A stretch of DNA of 64,000 nucleotides. It comes from CAIKZY01 sp044374195 (GTDB lineage Bacteria > Actinomycetota > Actinomycetes > S36-B12). The stretch is taken from positions 177,979-241,978 of the forward strand of contig JBILOY010000001.1 of the NCBI GenBank assembly GCA_044374195.1, written 5' to 3'. Position numbers and translations under genes: made by a program. This document shows, in pieces, positions 33,208 through 41,199 of the stretch. Under the pieces are notes generated by a model. That model ran no database searches and was not told the DNA's origin. It saw only the letters and a program-made list of their open reading frames with translations. Each line of letters opens with the position of its first letter. Position 1 is the first letter of the stretch.

Positions 33208-34826
33208 TCAAGTTCGAGAATGTGACCATCACATACGACGGTGCCGTGGCACCGGTGCTCGCGAACGCCACTGTGTCGATTCCGGAGGGCGAACTCGTGC
33301 TCGTCGTCGGACGCACCGGAAGCGGCAAGACCACTTTTCTGCGCGCGATCAACGGACTCGTTCCGCACTTCACCGGCGGCACTCTTTCCGGCCGGGTCAC
33401 AATCAACGGCCGCGACACCGCTACCCACCCGCCGCGTGAGCTGGCTGATCTCGTCGGAATCGTGCCGCAGGATCCGATGAGCGGATTCGTCACTGACACC
33501 GTCGAGGATGAACTCGCCTACGGCATGGAGTGCCTGGGCATCATGCCCGAGGTCATGCGGCGTCGCGTGGAGGAAACCCTCGACCTTTTGGGCTTGGCTG
33601 ATCTTCGCCATCGTGCACTGCTCTCCCTCTCCGGCGGCCAGCGCCAGCGCGTGGCTATCGGCGCGGTTCTCACATCCCACCCCAAGGTTCTCGTGCTCGA
33701 CGAACCCACTTCGGCGCTCGATCCCGGCGCAGCCGAGGAAGTACTCGCCGCACTCCAGCGACTCGTGCACGATCTCGGAATCACTGTCGTGCTCGCGGAG
33801 CATCGCCTCGAGCGCGTCGTGCAGTACGCCGATCGCATGATCGTGATCCCCGGCGTGGGCGAACCGCTCGTATTTGGTACCCCTGCCGATGTCATGCGAC
33901 TTGCTCCCATCGCACCGCCGGTTGTCGAGCTCGGGCGACTTGCCGGCTGGAGCCCGCTGCCTCTCTCGGTGCGCGATGCTCGCCGCGCAGCCGGGCCATT
34001 GCGCGATCTCCTGATCGGACGCACGCCACCGTTGCGCGTGGTCGATGGTGCGCAGTCACGCGAGGAACTTGCGGCAACCGAGAACCTCGTGGTGCGCTAC
34101 GGCTCGTTTACTGCACTTCGCGGTGTCACAACCTCGGTGCGTCGTGGCGAGATCGTTGCTCTCATGGGGCGCAACGGTGCGGGCAAGTCGACATTGCTCT
34201 CCTCACTGGTCGGCCTTCGTAGCACCGCAACCGGTGCTGTCTCGACTAGCGGGCATGACCCGCGCACGCTCAAGCCACGCGAGCTCGTGCACTCTGTCGG
34301 CTTAGTTCCGCAGGATCCGGGTGATCTGCTCGAGGCCACAAGCGTCGCTGACGAGTGCCGTGCGGCCGATCATGATGCCGAGGCAGAGCCCGGCACGACC
34401 CGCGCGCTGCTCGCGCTACTGGCGCCCGATGTGCACGACGGAACTCACCCGCGCGATCTCTCCGAGGGCCAGCGCTTGCTTCTCGCACTTGCTGTGGTTC
34501 TTGCCGCGCGGCCACCACTACTCCTGCTCGACGAGCCCACCCGTGGACTCGATTACCCGACCAAGTCTCGATTAGTCACGGTGCTCACCGATCTCGCCGA
34601 TGCCGGACACGGAGTCGTGCTGGCCACTCACGATGTCGAGCTCGCAGCAGAGGTTGCGACCCGTGTCATGGTGATCGCTGACGGAGAGATCGTGGCTGAC
34701 GGCCCGACCGCTGCTGTCCTTGTCTCGTCGCCGATGTTCGCCCCGCAGGTAGCCAAGGTGCTCGCACCCGAGGCCTGGCTCACTGTTACCGATGTCGCCT
34801 CCGCGCTCGACGGTGAGGCCGTCTGA
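33204..34826 (+). CDS. ECF transporter dual ATPase (A/A' fusion)
   Basis: A 540-residue protein with two ABC ATPase domains in one chain. First: Walker A GRTGSGKTT, signature LSGGQRQRV, Walker B VLVLDEPTSALD. Second, from about residue 290: GRNGAGKST, signature LSEGQRLLL, LLLLDEPTRGLD and the H-loop ATHD. The second signature has Glu in place of the first Gly (SEGQ), a modest change. Fused EcfA1-EcfA2 proteins are common in actinobacteria. Its ATG overlaps the T gene stop as ATGA. Confidence 0.9.
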   Translation: MIKFENVTITYDGAVAPVLANATVSIPEGELVLVVGRTGSGKTTFLRAINGLVPHFTGGTLSGRVTINGRDTATHPPRELADLVGIVPQDPMSGFVTDTVEDELAYGMECLGIMPEVMRRRVEETLDLLGLADLRHRALLSLSGGQRQRVAIGAVLTSHPKVLVLDEPTSALDPGAAEEVLAALQRLVHDLGITVVLAEHRLERVVQYADRMIVIPGVGEPLVFGTPADVMRLAPIAPPVVELGRLAGWSPLPLSVRDARRAAGPLRDLLIGRTPPLRVVDGAQSREELAATENLVVRYGSFTALRGVTTSVRRGEIVALMGRNGAGKSTLLSSLVGLRSTATGAVSTSGHDPRTLKPRELVHSVGLVPQDPGDLLEATSVADECRAADHDAEAEPGTTRALLALLAPDVHDGTHPRDLSEGQRLLLALAVVLAARPPLLLLDEPTRGLDYPTKSRLVTVLTDLADAGHGVVLATHDVELAAEVATRVMVIADGEIVADGPTAAVLVSSPMFAPQVAKVLAPEAWLTVTDVASALDGEAV

Positions 34827-34827
34827 C

Positions 34828-35664
34828 ATGAGAAGCGCACAGGTGCACGCGATGAGACTCGGGACGCGGTCTCGATTCGCCATCGCGCTCACCTCGCTGA
34901 TCGGGATCATCGCCTTCGCCTGGCCGTTGATTGCCTCACCCGAGTCGTCCGTCGTGGCGCACGCCGGTGACGCGCCCTGGCTGTTCGCGATCATCGTGCC
35001 GATGCTCATGCTGGTGCTGCTGGCAGAAATCTCCGATGGCGGTATGGACGCGAAGTCGATTGCACTTCTGGGCGTGATGGCTGCAGTAATCGCCGCACTA
35101 CGCCCGCTCGGCGGCGGAATTGCGGGACTCGAGCCCATCTGGATGGTGCTCATTCTCGGCGGCCGTGCTCTGGGGCCCGGCTTTGGCTTCTCCCTCGGTG
35201 CGATCTCGCTCTTTGCCTCTGCCCTGCTCACTGGCGGAGTCGGCCCGTGGCTGCCGTTCCAGATGCTCGCTGCGGCTTGGGTAGGCCTAGGTGCCGGATT
35301 GCTCCCGAGAGTCACGGGCAAGCGCGAGCTCGCGATGCTGGCCGCGTACGGCGCAGCAGTCAGCCTGCTCTACGGACTGCTCATGAATCTGTGGTTCTGG
35401 CCCTTCGTCTCGGGGCTGCCTGAGCAGATCGCGTTCGTCGCCGGTTCACCTGTCGGTGAGAACCTCGCTCACTGGCTTCGATTCACTCTGATCACCAGCC
35501 TGGGCTATGACATCCCGCGTGCAGTGCTCACTGTCGTACTGATCCTGATCGCCGGAAAACCAGTGCTTCTCGCACTTCGTCGAGTCTCGCGCAAGGCAGC
35601 TTTTGAGCCCGCGGTCACGTTCGTCCCGCAACCCGCAGCGCAGTCTGCGATCACGCGCACATGA
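34828..35664 (+). CDS. ECF transporter substrate-binding (S) component, cobalamin-linked
   Basis: A 278-residue membrane protein with about seven hydrophobic segments. Features such as GFSLGAISLFASALLTGGVGPWLPFQM match the S-component fold, where a Gly/Ala-rich first helix binds EcfT. Substrate by context is cobalamin, cobinamide or the lower base dimethylbenzimidazole: the operon also encodes cobT, and CblT-type S components have been proposed for DMB. Sequence alone cannot decide. Start at the ATG 34828, one base after the A gene stop codon. Confidence 0.75.
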   Translation: MRSAQVHAMRLGTRSRFAIALTSLIGIIAFAWPLIASPESSVVAHAGDAPWLFAIIVPMLMLVLLAEISDGGMDAKSIALLGVMAAVIAALRPLGGGIAGLEPIWMVLILGGRALGPGFGFSLGAISLFASALLTGGVGPWLPFQMLAAAWVGLGAGLLPRVTGKRELAMLAAYGAAVSLLYGLLMNLWFWPFVSGLPEQIAFVAGSPVGENLAHWLRFTLITSLGYDIPRAVLTVVLILIAGKPVLLALRRVSRKAAFEPAVTFVPQPAAQSAITRT

Positions 35665-37049
35665 GAATTCTCCTGCTCGGAACAGGGTCGGCTGATGGCT
35701 GGCCGAATCCGTTCTGCGATTGCCATTCCTGCGGATCCGAACGGCGCGATGGCCGCACGCGGATGCCGACATCAGCGATCGTCGATGACGTGGTCATGCT
35801 CGACAGCGGCCCCACGGCTCCTTACAGCGCTTCCCGCGGCGGAATCTCACTTCGACAGGTTCAGCATCTCGTGCTCACCCACGGGCACCCAGATCACCTC
35901 GCGCCATCAATCCTGTTGTGGCGCGAGTGGATTTCGAATCTAGGCACGCTGCACGTGTGGGGGCCATCGTTGGCAATCGACCTGTGCCGCGACTGGGTCG
36001 GCCCGAATTCGCCTGTCGAGTTCCACGTCATCGTCGCTGGAGATCTCGCGACGCTGCCCACTTCAGCAGGAGACTTCGAATTGCGCGCGATCGAAGCCAA
36101 TCATGATCCGCGCGGTAACGATGTCATCGCGGGTGAGGCATTGCTCTACGACCTCCAAAATCCTGCGGGCGATCGACTGTTCTACGCCACCGACACCGGC
36201 CCCTTCACTCCGGGCATCCTCGACGCCATCACCGATCGCACGTTCGGGGTCGTGCTGGTCGACGAAAGCTTCGGTGACAAGACCGACCATGGCACCGGGC
36301 ACTTCGACCTCGTCAGCTTGCCCACAAGCCTGCAGGCCGCACGCCGCAACGGCGCCCTCACCGATGCCACCCGTATCGTGGCCGTGCACCTGAGCCATCA
36401 CAATCCGCCGAAGCTTGAGCTGAAAGCGCGATTACATGCAATGGGAGTTGAACTCATGGACGACCTCGACCTGCTCGACACCGTCGACGGACCCCGGAAG
36501 CTCCGCCACCTGATCACCGGCGGTGCACGATCAGGCAAGTCGTCGTACGCAGAGTCACTCGCGAGCGCGTTCACGAGCGTGACCTATGTCGCGACCGGCG
36601 GAACGCGCGCAGATGATCTCGAATGGACCCAGCGCATCGCCGCACATCGCGAGCGCAGGCCCGCACACTGGTCCACGATCGAGACCACCGATGCCGCTCG
36701 CGCACTTAAGGAAGCGGCCCCGGGTTCCGCGATCCTGGTCGACTGCATCAGCCTGTGGCTCACCGCTCAACTTGATCAGGCGCAGGCATGGGGTCGCGAG
36801 ACCGACACCGCTATGCGCGCGCAGGTACTGGCAAGCGTTGATGCTCTTGTCGACGCAGTGACCGCCTGCCCCGCAGAAGTTTTCCTCGTGACCAACGAGG
36901 TCGGCATGGATCTCGTTCCCACTGACCCAGGCGGGCGACTCTTTCGCGATCTCCTCGGCATCACCAATGCCCGACTCGCCAACGTCTGCGACCCCGTAAC
37001 GCTCGTTATCGCGGGCCGCACTCTCGACTTGCCCAGGAGTTCCCCATGA
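35661..37049 (+). CDS. metallo-beta-lactamase-fold hydrolase fused to CobU
   Basis: A 462-residue two-domain protein. Residues 1 to about 275 are an MBL-fold hydrolase with H74-G-H76-P-D78-H79 in LTHGHPDH, further His at EANHDP and HLSHHNPP, and an N-terminal CDCHSCG typical of PhnP/PqqB-like members. From residue 287, GGARSGKSSYAES begins CobU, the cobinamide kinase and guanylyltransferase (VTNEVGMDLVPTDPGGR is its late signature). The hydrolase may trim a corrinoid or nucleotide intermediate or remove a phosphate ester before or after the CobU step; unproven. It overlaps the S gene by ATGA and cobT by 4 bp. Confidence 0.88.
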   Translation: MRILLLGTGSADGWPNPFCDCHSCGSERRDGRTRMPTSAIVDDVVMLDSGPTAPYSASRGGISLRQVQHLVLTHGHPDHLAPSILLWREWISNLGTLHVWGPSLAIDLCRDWVGPNSPVEFHVIVAGDLATLPTSAGDFELRAIEANHDPRGNDVIAGEALLYDLQNPAGDRLFYATDTGPFTPGILDAITDRTFGVVLVDESFGDKTDHGTGHFDLVSLPTSLQAARRNGALTDATRIVAVHLSHHNPPKLELKARLHAMGVELMDDLDLLDTVDGPRKLRHLITGGARSGKSSYAESLASAFTSVTYVATGGTRADDLEWTQRIAAHRERRPAHWSTIETTDAARALKEAAPGSAILVDCISLWLTAQLDQAQAWGRETDTAMRAQVLASVDALVDAVTACPAEVFLVTNEVGMDLVPTDPGGRLFRDLLGITNARLANVCDPVTLVIAGRTLDLPRSSP

Positions 37050-38122
37050 CCGATCTCGCAGCACTCAGTGAGCTCATCTCAGTGCCCAGCGCTGCCGCCG
37101 CTGACGAGGCCCGTGCACGCCAGGGAATGCTCACCAAGCCGACCGGTGCACTCGGGCGTCTGGAGGATCTGTCGATCTGGGTGAGCGCAGCGCAAGGCGC
37201 TTGCCCACCGCGAGCATTCACCCGACCTCGCGTGGTGATCTTCGCCGGCGATCACGGCATTGCGCGCACTGCGCAGACATCTGCCTACCCACCTGAGGTC
37301 ACCGCGCAGATGGTGCTCAACTTCGTGCACGGTGGTGCAGCGGTCAATGTGCTCGCCCGCCAGGCCGGAGCCAGCGTTCGCATCATCGACGTCAGTGTCG
37401 ACGCTGATCCCCAGTACGCCCAGGCGATCGATCCGGACGTCGTGGCCCATCGCATCCGCCGTGGTTCCGGTTCCATCGACCGCGAGGATGCGATGACCGA
37501 AGCCGAGACCGAGGCGGCCTTCGAACTCGGTCGTCGGATCGCCGATGAAGAAATCGATGCAGGTGCCGATCTCTTGATCGCCGGCGATATGGGCATCGGC
37601 AACACGACCCCGGCCGCCGCGATCATCGGCTTGCTGGCCAATGCCGACGCTGCCACTGTCACCGGCAAGGGCACCGGCATCGATGACACCACCTGGATGC
37701 GCAAGTGCGCCGCTGTTCGCGACGCCATGCGCCGCGGCAAGCCGCGTAAGGCCGAGCCACTTGCTCTGCTCACGACCATTGGTTCGCCCGACTTCGCTGC
37801 CGCGACCGGCTTCTTGCTGCAGGCAGCAGTACGCGGCGTTCCCGTGATCCTCGACGGCACGATCAGCACCGCGTGCGCGCTCATCGCCGACCGCATTAGC
37901 TATCGCGCCAAGCAGTGGTGGCTGGCCGGCCACCGCTCAACAGAGCCCGCGCAGTCGATTGCCCTCGATCGTCTCGACCTTGAGCCAATCGTCGACTACG
38001 GGATGCGCCTAGGCGAGGGCACGGGCGCGCTCCTCGCCTTGCTCATCGTGCAATCGGCCACGGCAACCTTGCGCGAGATGGCCACTTTCGGCGAGGCCGG
38101 CGTGAGCGATCGCGATGCCTGA
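37046..38122 (+). CDS. cobT: nicotinate-nucleotide:dimethylbenzimidazole phosphoribosyltransferase
   Basis: Activates the lower ligand base by making alpha-ribazole phosphate, 358 residues. Motifs: LTKPTGALGRLEDL at the N-terminus, FAGDHGIA, AQMVLNFVHGGAAVNVLA, GDMGIGNTTPAAAI and, at the C-terminus, RLGEGTGALLAL, which holds the catalytic Glu. All are intact. Genes for making DMB or the corrin ring are not in this window, in line with a salvage life style. Confidence 0.95.
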   Translation: MTDLAALSELISVPSAAAADEARARQGMLTKPTGALGRLEDLSIWVSAAQGACPPRAFTRPRVVIFAGDHGIARTAQTSAYPPEVTAQMVLNFVHGGAAVNVLARQAGASVRIIDVSVDADPQYAQAIDPDVVAHRIRRGSGSIDREDAMTEAETEAAFELGRRIADEEIDAGADLLIAGDMGIGNTTPAAAIIGLLANADAATVTGKGTGIDDTTWMRKCAAVRDAMRRGKPRKAEPLALLTTIGSPDFAAATGFLLQAAVRGVPVILDGTISTACALIADRISYRAKQWWLAGHRSTEPAQSIALDRLDLEPIVDYGMRLGEGTGALLALLIVQSATATLREMATFGEAGVSDRDA

Positions 38123-38861
38123 TGCACTCCGCCTGGCGATCGGAACGCTGACGCGACTGCCAGTCCCGGCACCACGGCACATTGACCGCCGCACCGCCGG
38201 CCAGGCCATGAGCCTCGCACCACTTGTCGCACTAGCACTCGCGGCGATCTGCGGACTGCCGTTGCTGATCACCCGGGATCGCGGTGCCATTGTCTTACTA
38301 CTGACGATCGTGTCGTTCGCACTGCTGGCGTGGGCAACGCGCGCCCTTCATCTCGACGGCCTCGCCGACACCGCCGATGCCCTCGGCAGTGGCAAGCCCG
38401 CAGCGGCGGCGCTCGAGATCGCGCGCAAGTCGGATATCGGCCCATTCGGCGTGATCGTGTTGATCTTCACCCTGCTGCTCCAGATCGCAGCGGTCGCATC
38501 CTTACCCGACGCACACGAGGCCTACCTCGCCTTCGTCATCGCGATTGTCACAAGTCGCATCGCATTGACATGGGCATGCACCCGCATGTGGCCAGCGGCA
38601 CGACCCGATGGCCTTGGCGCGATGGTCGCCTCATCCGTACCGTTGCTCGTCGCGATTGCCTGGACCATCGTTGCCATTGCCCTCTCATGGGTGTTGGTCG
38701 GAAGTTTCGGCTCAGCGAGCGTCGTGCTCGGAATACTCGCAGGTGTCGTACTGCTCGTGATCGCACGGCGACGCCTTGGCGGAATCACGGGCGATGTACT
38801 GGGAGCGACCATCGAGATTACCGCGACCGCTGCTCTCGTCGTTCTGGCTTTGCTGGCCTGA
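38115..38861 (+). CDS. cobS: adenosylcobinamide-GDP ribazoletransferase
   Basis: Joins adenosylcobinamide-GDP with alpha-ribazole (phosphate) to complete the cobalamin nucleotide loop, 248 residues with about six membrane segments. The metal-binding LHLDGLADTADALG and the following KSDIGPFG are diagnostic. It starts inside cobT (8-bp overlap) and is the last gene of the riboswitch-led operon; no hairpin terminator is seen after it. Confidence 0.93.
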   Translation: MPDALRLAIGTLTRLPVPAPRHIDRRTAGQAMSLAPLVALALAAICGLPLLITRDRGAIVLLLTIVSFALLAWATRALHLDGLADTADALGSGKPAAAALEIARKSDIGPFGVIVLIFTLLLQIAAVASLPDAHEAYLAFVIAIVTSRIALTWACTRMWPAARPDGLGAMVASSVPLLVAIAWTIVAIALSWVLVGSFGSASVVLGILAGVVLLVIARRRLGGITGDVLGATIEITATAALVVLALLA

Positions 38862-38869
38862 AGTCTGCG

Positions 38870-38875
38870 TACTAT
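38870..38875 (+). promoter_or_regulatory. -10 box of MftD-like gene
   Basis: TACTAT, 24 nt before the ATG at 38900. Unlike most boxes here it leaves room for a leader with a ribosome site (GGGAAGG). Confidence 0.4.
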
Positions 38876-38899
38876 TCAGGACCTACGGGAAGGCAGGGC

Positions 38900-40045
38900 A
38901 TGACTCGATCACTCGAATCCGTCGCTCATGCTCGTCGGCTTGCCAAGCGGCACCTGCCCGGATCCGTCTACTCGTTCATCGAGGGCGGCAACGAGGCGCG
39001 GATCACGGTGCGTGCGAATGTTGAAGCCTTTGAGGAGATTGGATTCCGCCCTCGCGTATCAAGCAATCACTCCATGCCGGATACGCGCACGACCGTGCTC
39101 GGTTCCGAGTTGTCGATGCCGCTTATCACCACGCCGGCTGGCTTCATACGCATAGCCCACCCTGGCGGCGAGCTGGCGGTGGCTCGGGCAGCCGCTCGCG
39201 CTGGTATCGCAACCGGAGTGAGCATCCTCGCAAGCACGAGCATCGAGGAGGTAACCGCCGTCAACCCCGACACTTGGTTCCAGCTCTACATGATCGGCGG
39301 TCGCGAGGGCACCGCGGTGGCGATCGAGCGCGCACGCAGGGCCGGTGTCCGCGTTCTCATCGTGACCGTTGATCTCGCTGCTGGCACCGGCGGAAGTGAT
39401 ACGCGCAAGGCCGCTATGCCTCCGGGTCGAATTGATCTCACGAGCGCTGTCCGGCACGCCCCCGAAATGCTCACGCATCCCCGATGGGCGGTGAGCTTCC
39501 TGCGTGGCGGTCTTGATCTCACAGCGCCCAATGTGCCGGGCGTAGACGGCCGAACCATGACAATCGCCGAGGGGAGCGCGGCTCTGCGTGAACACCCGCC
39601 GACATGGGACGACATCAGGTTCATTCGCGAGCACTGGAAAGGCCCGCTGGTGGTGAAAGGCATCATCACTGCTGAGGATGCACGCATCGCTGCTGATCTC
39701 GGCGCCGATGCGGTCTCGGTGTCAAACCACGGCGGCAATGGCTTGGACGGCGCACCGGCGACCATTCGCGCACTTCCTGAAGTAGTCGCAGCCGTAGGCG
39801 ATCGCATTGAAGTTCTCATGGACGGCGGTGTGCGGCGCGGCGGCGATGTGGTGAAGGCAGTTTCGCTAGGCGCGCGAGCAGTGCTGATCGGACGCCCGTA
39901 CATCTGGGCACTTGCCGCTGGTGGCGAGGAGGGCGTCGATCAGGTGCTCGCGCTCTTCCGCAAGGGAATCTCCGGAACCATGGCACTTCTCGACCGTCGA
40001 ACGATCAGCGATCTCGATGAGACCGCCCTGATCTTGCCCGGCTAG
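38900..40045 (+). CDS. FMN-dependent alpha-hydroxy-acid oxidase family, MftD-like
   Basis: A 381-residue TIM-barrel flavoenzyme. FMN-binding segments are TPAGFIRIAHPGGE and the end DGGVRRGGDVVKAVSLGARAVLIGRPY. The active-site block is SNHGGNGLDG: the catalytic His is kept, but the Arg of the lactate-oxidase motif (HGGRQLD) is Asn, as I recall for pre-mycofactocin synthase MftD. MTRSLESVAHARRLAKRHLPGSVYS and PPTWDDIRFIREHW also resemble MftD. No mftA, B or C is nearby, so it could act in mycofactocin making from another locus or be a paralogue with its own substrate. Confidence 0.8.
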   Translation: MTRSLESVAHARRLAKRHLPGSVYSFIEGGNEARITVRANVEAFEEIGFRPRVSSNHSMPDTRTTVLGSELSMPLITTPAGFIRIAHPGGELAVARAAARAGIATGVSILASTSIEEVTAVNPDTWFQLYMIGGREGTAVAIERARRAGVRVLIVTVDLAAGTGGSDTRKAAMPPGRIDLTSAVRHAPEMLTHPRWAVSFLRGGLDLTAPNVPGVDGRTMTIAEGSAALREHPPTWDDIRFIREHWKGPLVVKGIITAEDARIAADLGADAVSVSNHGGNGLDGAPATIRALPEVVAAVGDRIEVLMDGGVRRGGDVVKAVSLGARAVLIGRPYIWALAAGGEEGVDQVLALFRKGISGTMALLDRRTISDLDETALILPG

Positions 40046-40067
40046 AGGGTTTGTCGCACGAGTCGGC

Positions 40068-41171
40068 TCAGCGAGTCGAGGGCTGAACGAACGGCGGCTT
40101 GGCCACAGTGAACGACGAAGCGCGGCCGCGCACGTCGACAACCACGGTGTCGCCGATCTGTATCGACGAATCAAGAAGTGCAAGCCCCACGCCCTGCTTG
40201 AGGGTGGGCGAGAACGTGCCGCTGACAACTTCGCCGATCACAGTGCCGTCGAGTGAATCGGCGTGCACGTTCATGTGTGCACGCGGGATACCGCGGTCGT
40301 TGGCCAGGATTCCGCGAAGGCGACGCGTTGGGCCCGCTGCCTTCTCGGCGAGCAGAACATCACGGCCGGCGAACTCGGGCTTGTCCCAGCCGATGGCCCA
40401 ACCTAGGCCAGCAGTGACCGGCGAGATATTCGGGCTGATGTCCTGGCCGTGCAACGGATAGCCCATTTCGGTGCGCAGGGTGTCACGTGCGCCCAGACCG
40501 GCAGGAAGACCACCAACGCTTTCAGCTGCTGCGACGGCCGCATTCCACAGATCGACGAGAACTTCGTTCGGCGCGACTAGCTCGAAGCCATGCTCACCGG
40601 TGTAGCCGGTGCGGCACACCACGACCGGTGCATCATTGAAGCGGGCCATCTCCATCGACATGTAGTCGTGCTCGAAAGGAAAGCCGAGTGCGCGCATGAC
40701 GTCGTCGCTCTTCGGGCCTTGCACCGCGATGATGCCGTGTGTCAGATGCTGGTCATCGATGGTGATGCTCGACGGAGCTGCTGCACGAAGCGCGGCAATC
40801 ACGGTCGCGGCGTTTGAGGCGTTGGGAATAATGAAGACGCCGTCATCAGACCAGCGGTACACGATGAGGTCGTCGATCACACCACCCGAATCGTTGCAGA
40901 GCATCGAGTACTGAGCCTTGCCGGCGGGAATCCGATTGAGGTCGTTGGCGAGAATCGAGTTCAGGAAGTCGACTGCACCGTCGCCATGGATCGCCACCTT
41001 GCCCATATGCGAAACGTCGAAGACTCCGACCGCGGTGCGAACTGCGGTGTGCTCAGCGACGACGCCGGAGTACTCGATCGGCATGTCCCATCCACCGAAG
41101 TCGGCAGTCTTGGCGCCAAGGGCAACATGGCGATCGAACAGGGGCGTCTTCTTCAGAGCATGTGAGGTCAC
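40068..41171 (-). CDS. gcvT: aminomethyltransferase, glycine cleavage T protein
   Basis: Takes the methylene group from the lipoyl H protein to tetrahydrofolate, releasing ammonia; 367 residues. Family blocks: FGGWDMPIEYSG, VGVFDVSHMGKV, NDSGGVIDDLIVYR, CRTGYTGEHGFEL, LGARDTLRTEMGYPLHG and RRLRGI. The start is the GTG at 41171, favoured by a leaderless -10. An open frame runs further to 41534 through pepA but is spurious. gcvP and gcvH are elsewhere, as in M. tuberculosis. The lipoylation genes lipB and lipA 8 kb away serve its partner. Confidence 0.94.
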   Translation of the reverse strand: MTSHALKKTPLFDRHVALGAKTADFGGWDMPIEYSGVVAEHTAVRTAVGVFDVSHMGKVAIHGDGAVDFLNSILANDLNRIPAGKAQYSMLCNDSGGVIDDLIVYRWSDDGVFIIPNASNAATVIAALRAAAPSSITIDDQHLTHGIIAVQGPKSDDVMRALGFPFEHDYMSMEMARFNDAPVVVCRTGYTGEHGFELVAPNEVLVDLWNAAVAAAESVGGLPAGLGARDTLRTEMGYPLHGQDISPNISPVTAGLGWAIGWDKPEFAGRDVLLAEKAAGPTRRLRGILANDRGIPRAHMNVHADSLDGTVIGEVVSGTFSPTLKQGVGLALLDSSIQIGDTVVVDVRGRASSFTVAKPPFVQPSTR

Positions 41172-41177
41172 GTGCGA

Positions 41178-41183
41178 ACGGTA
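41178..41183 (-). promoter_or_regulatory. -10 box of gcvT
   Basis: TACCGT on the minus strand, 6 nt before the GTG at 41171 and only 4 bp from the pepA box on the other strand. Confidence 0.45.
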
Positions 41184-41187
41184 GCAA

Positions 41188-41193
41188 TAGGCT
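41188..41193 (+). promoter_or_regulatory. -10 box of pepA
   Basis: TAGGCT followed by AAATCC and the ATG at 41200. Confidence 0.55.
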
Positions 41194-41199
41194 AAATCC

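Noticed and set aside
41172..41199. Glycine riboswitch upstream of gcvT
   Set aside because: Only 28 bp separate the two divergent genes and the transcript appears leaderless.
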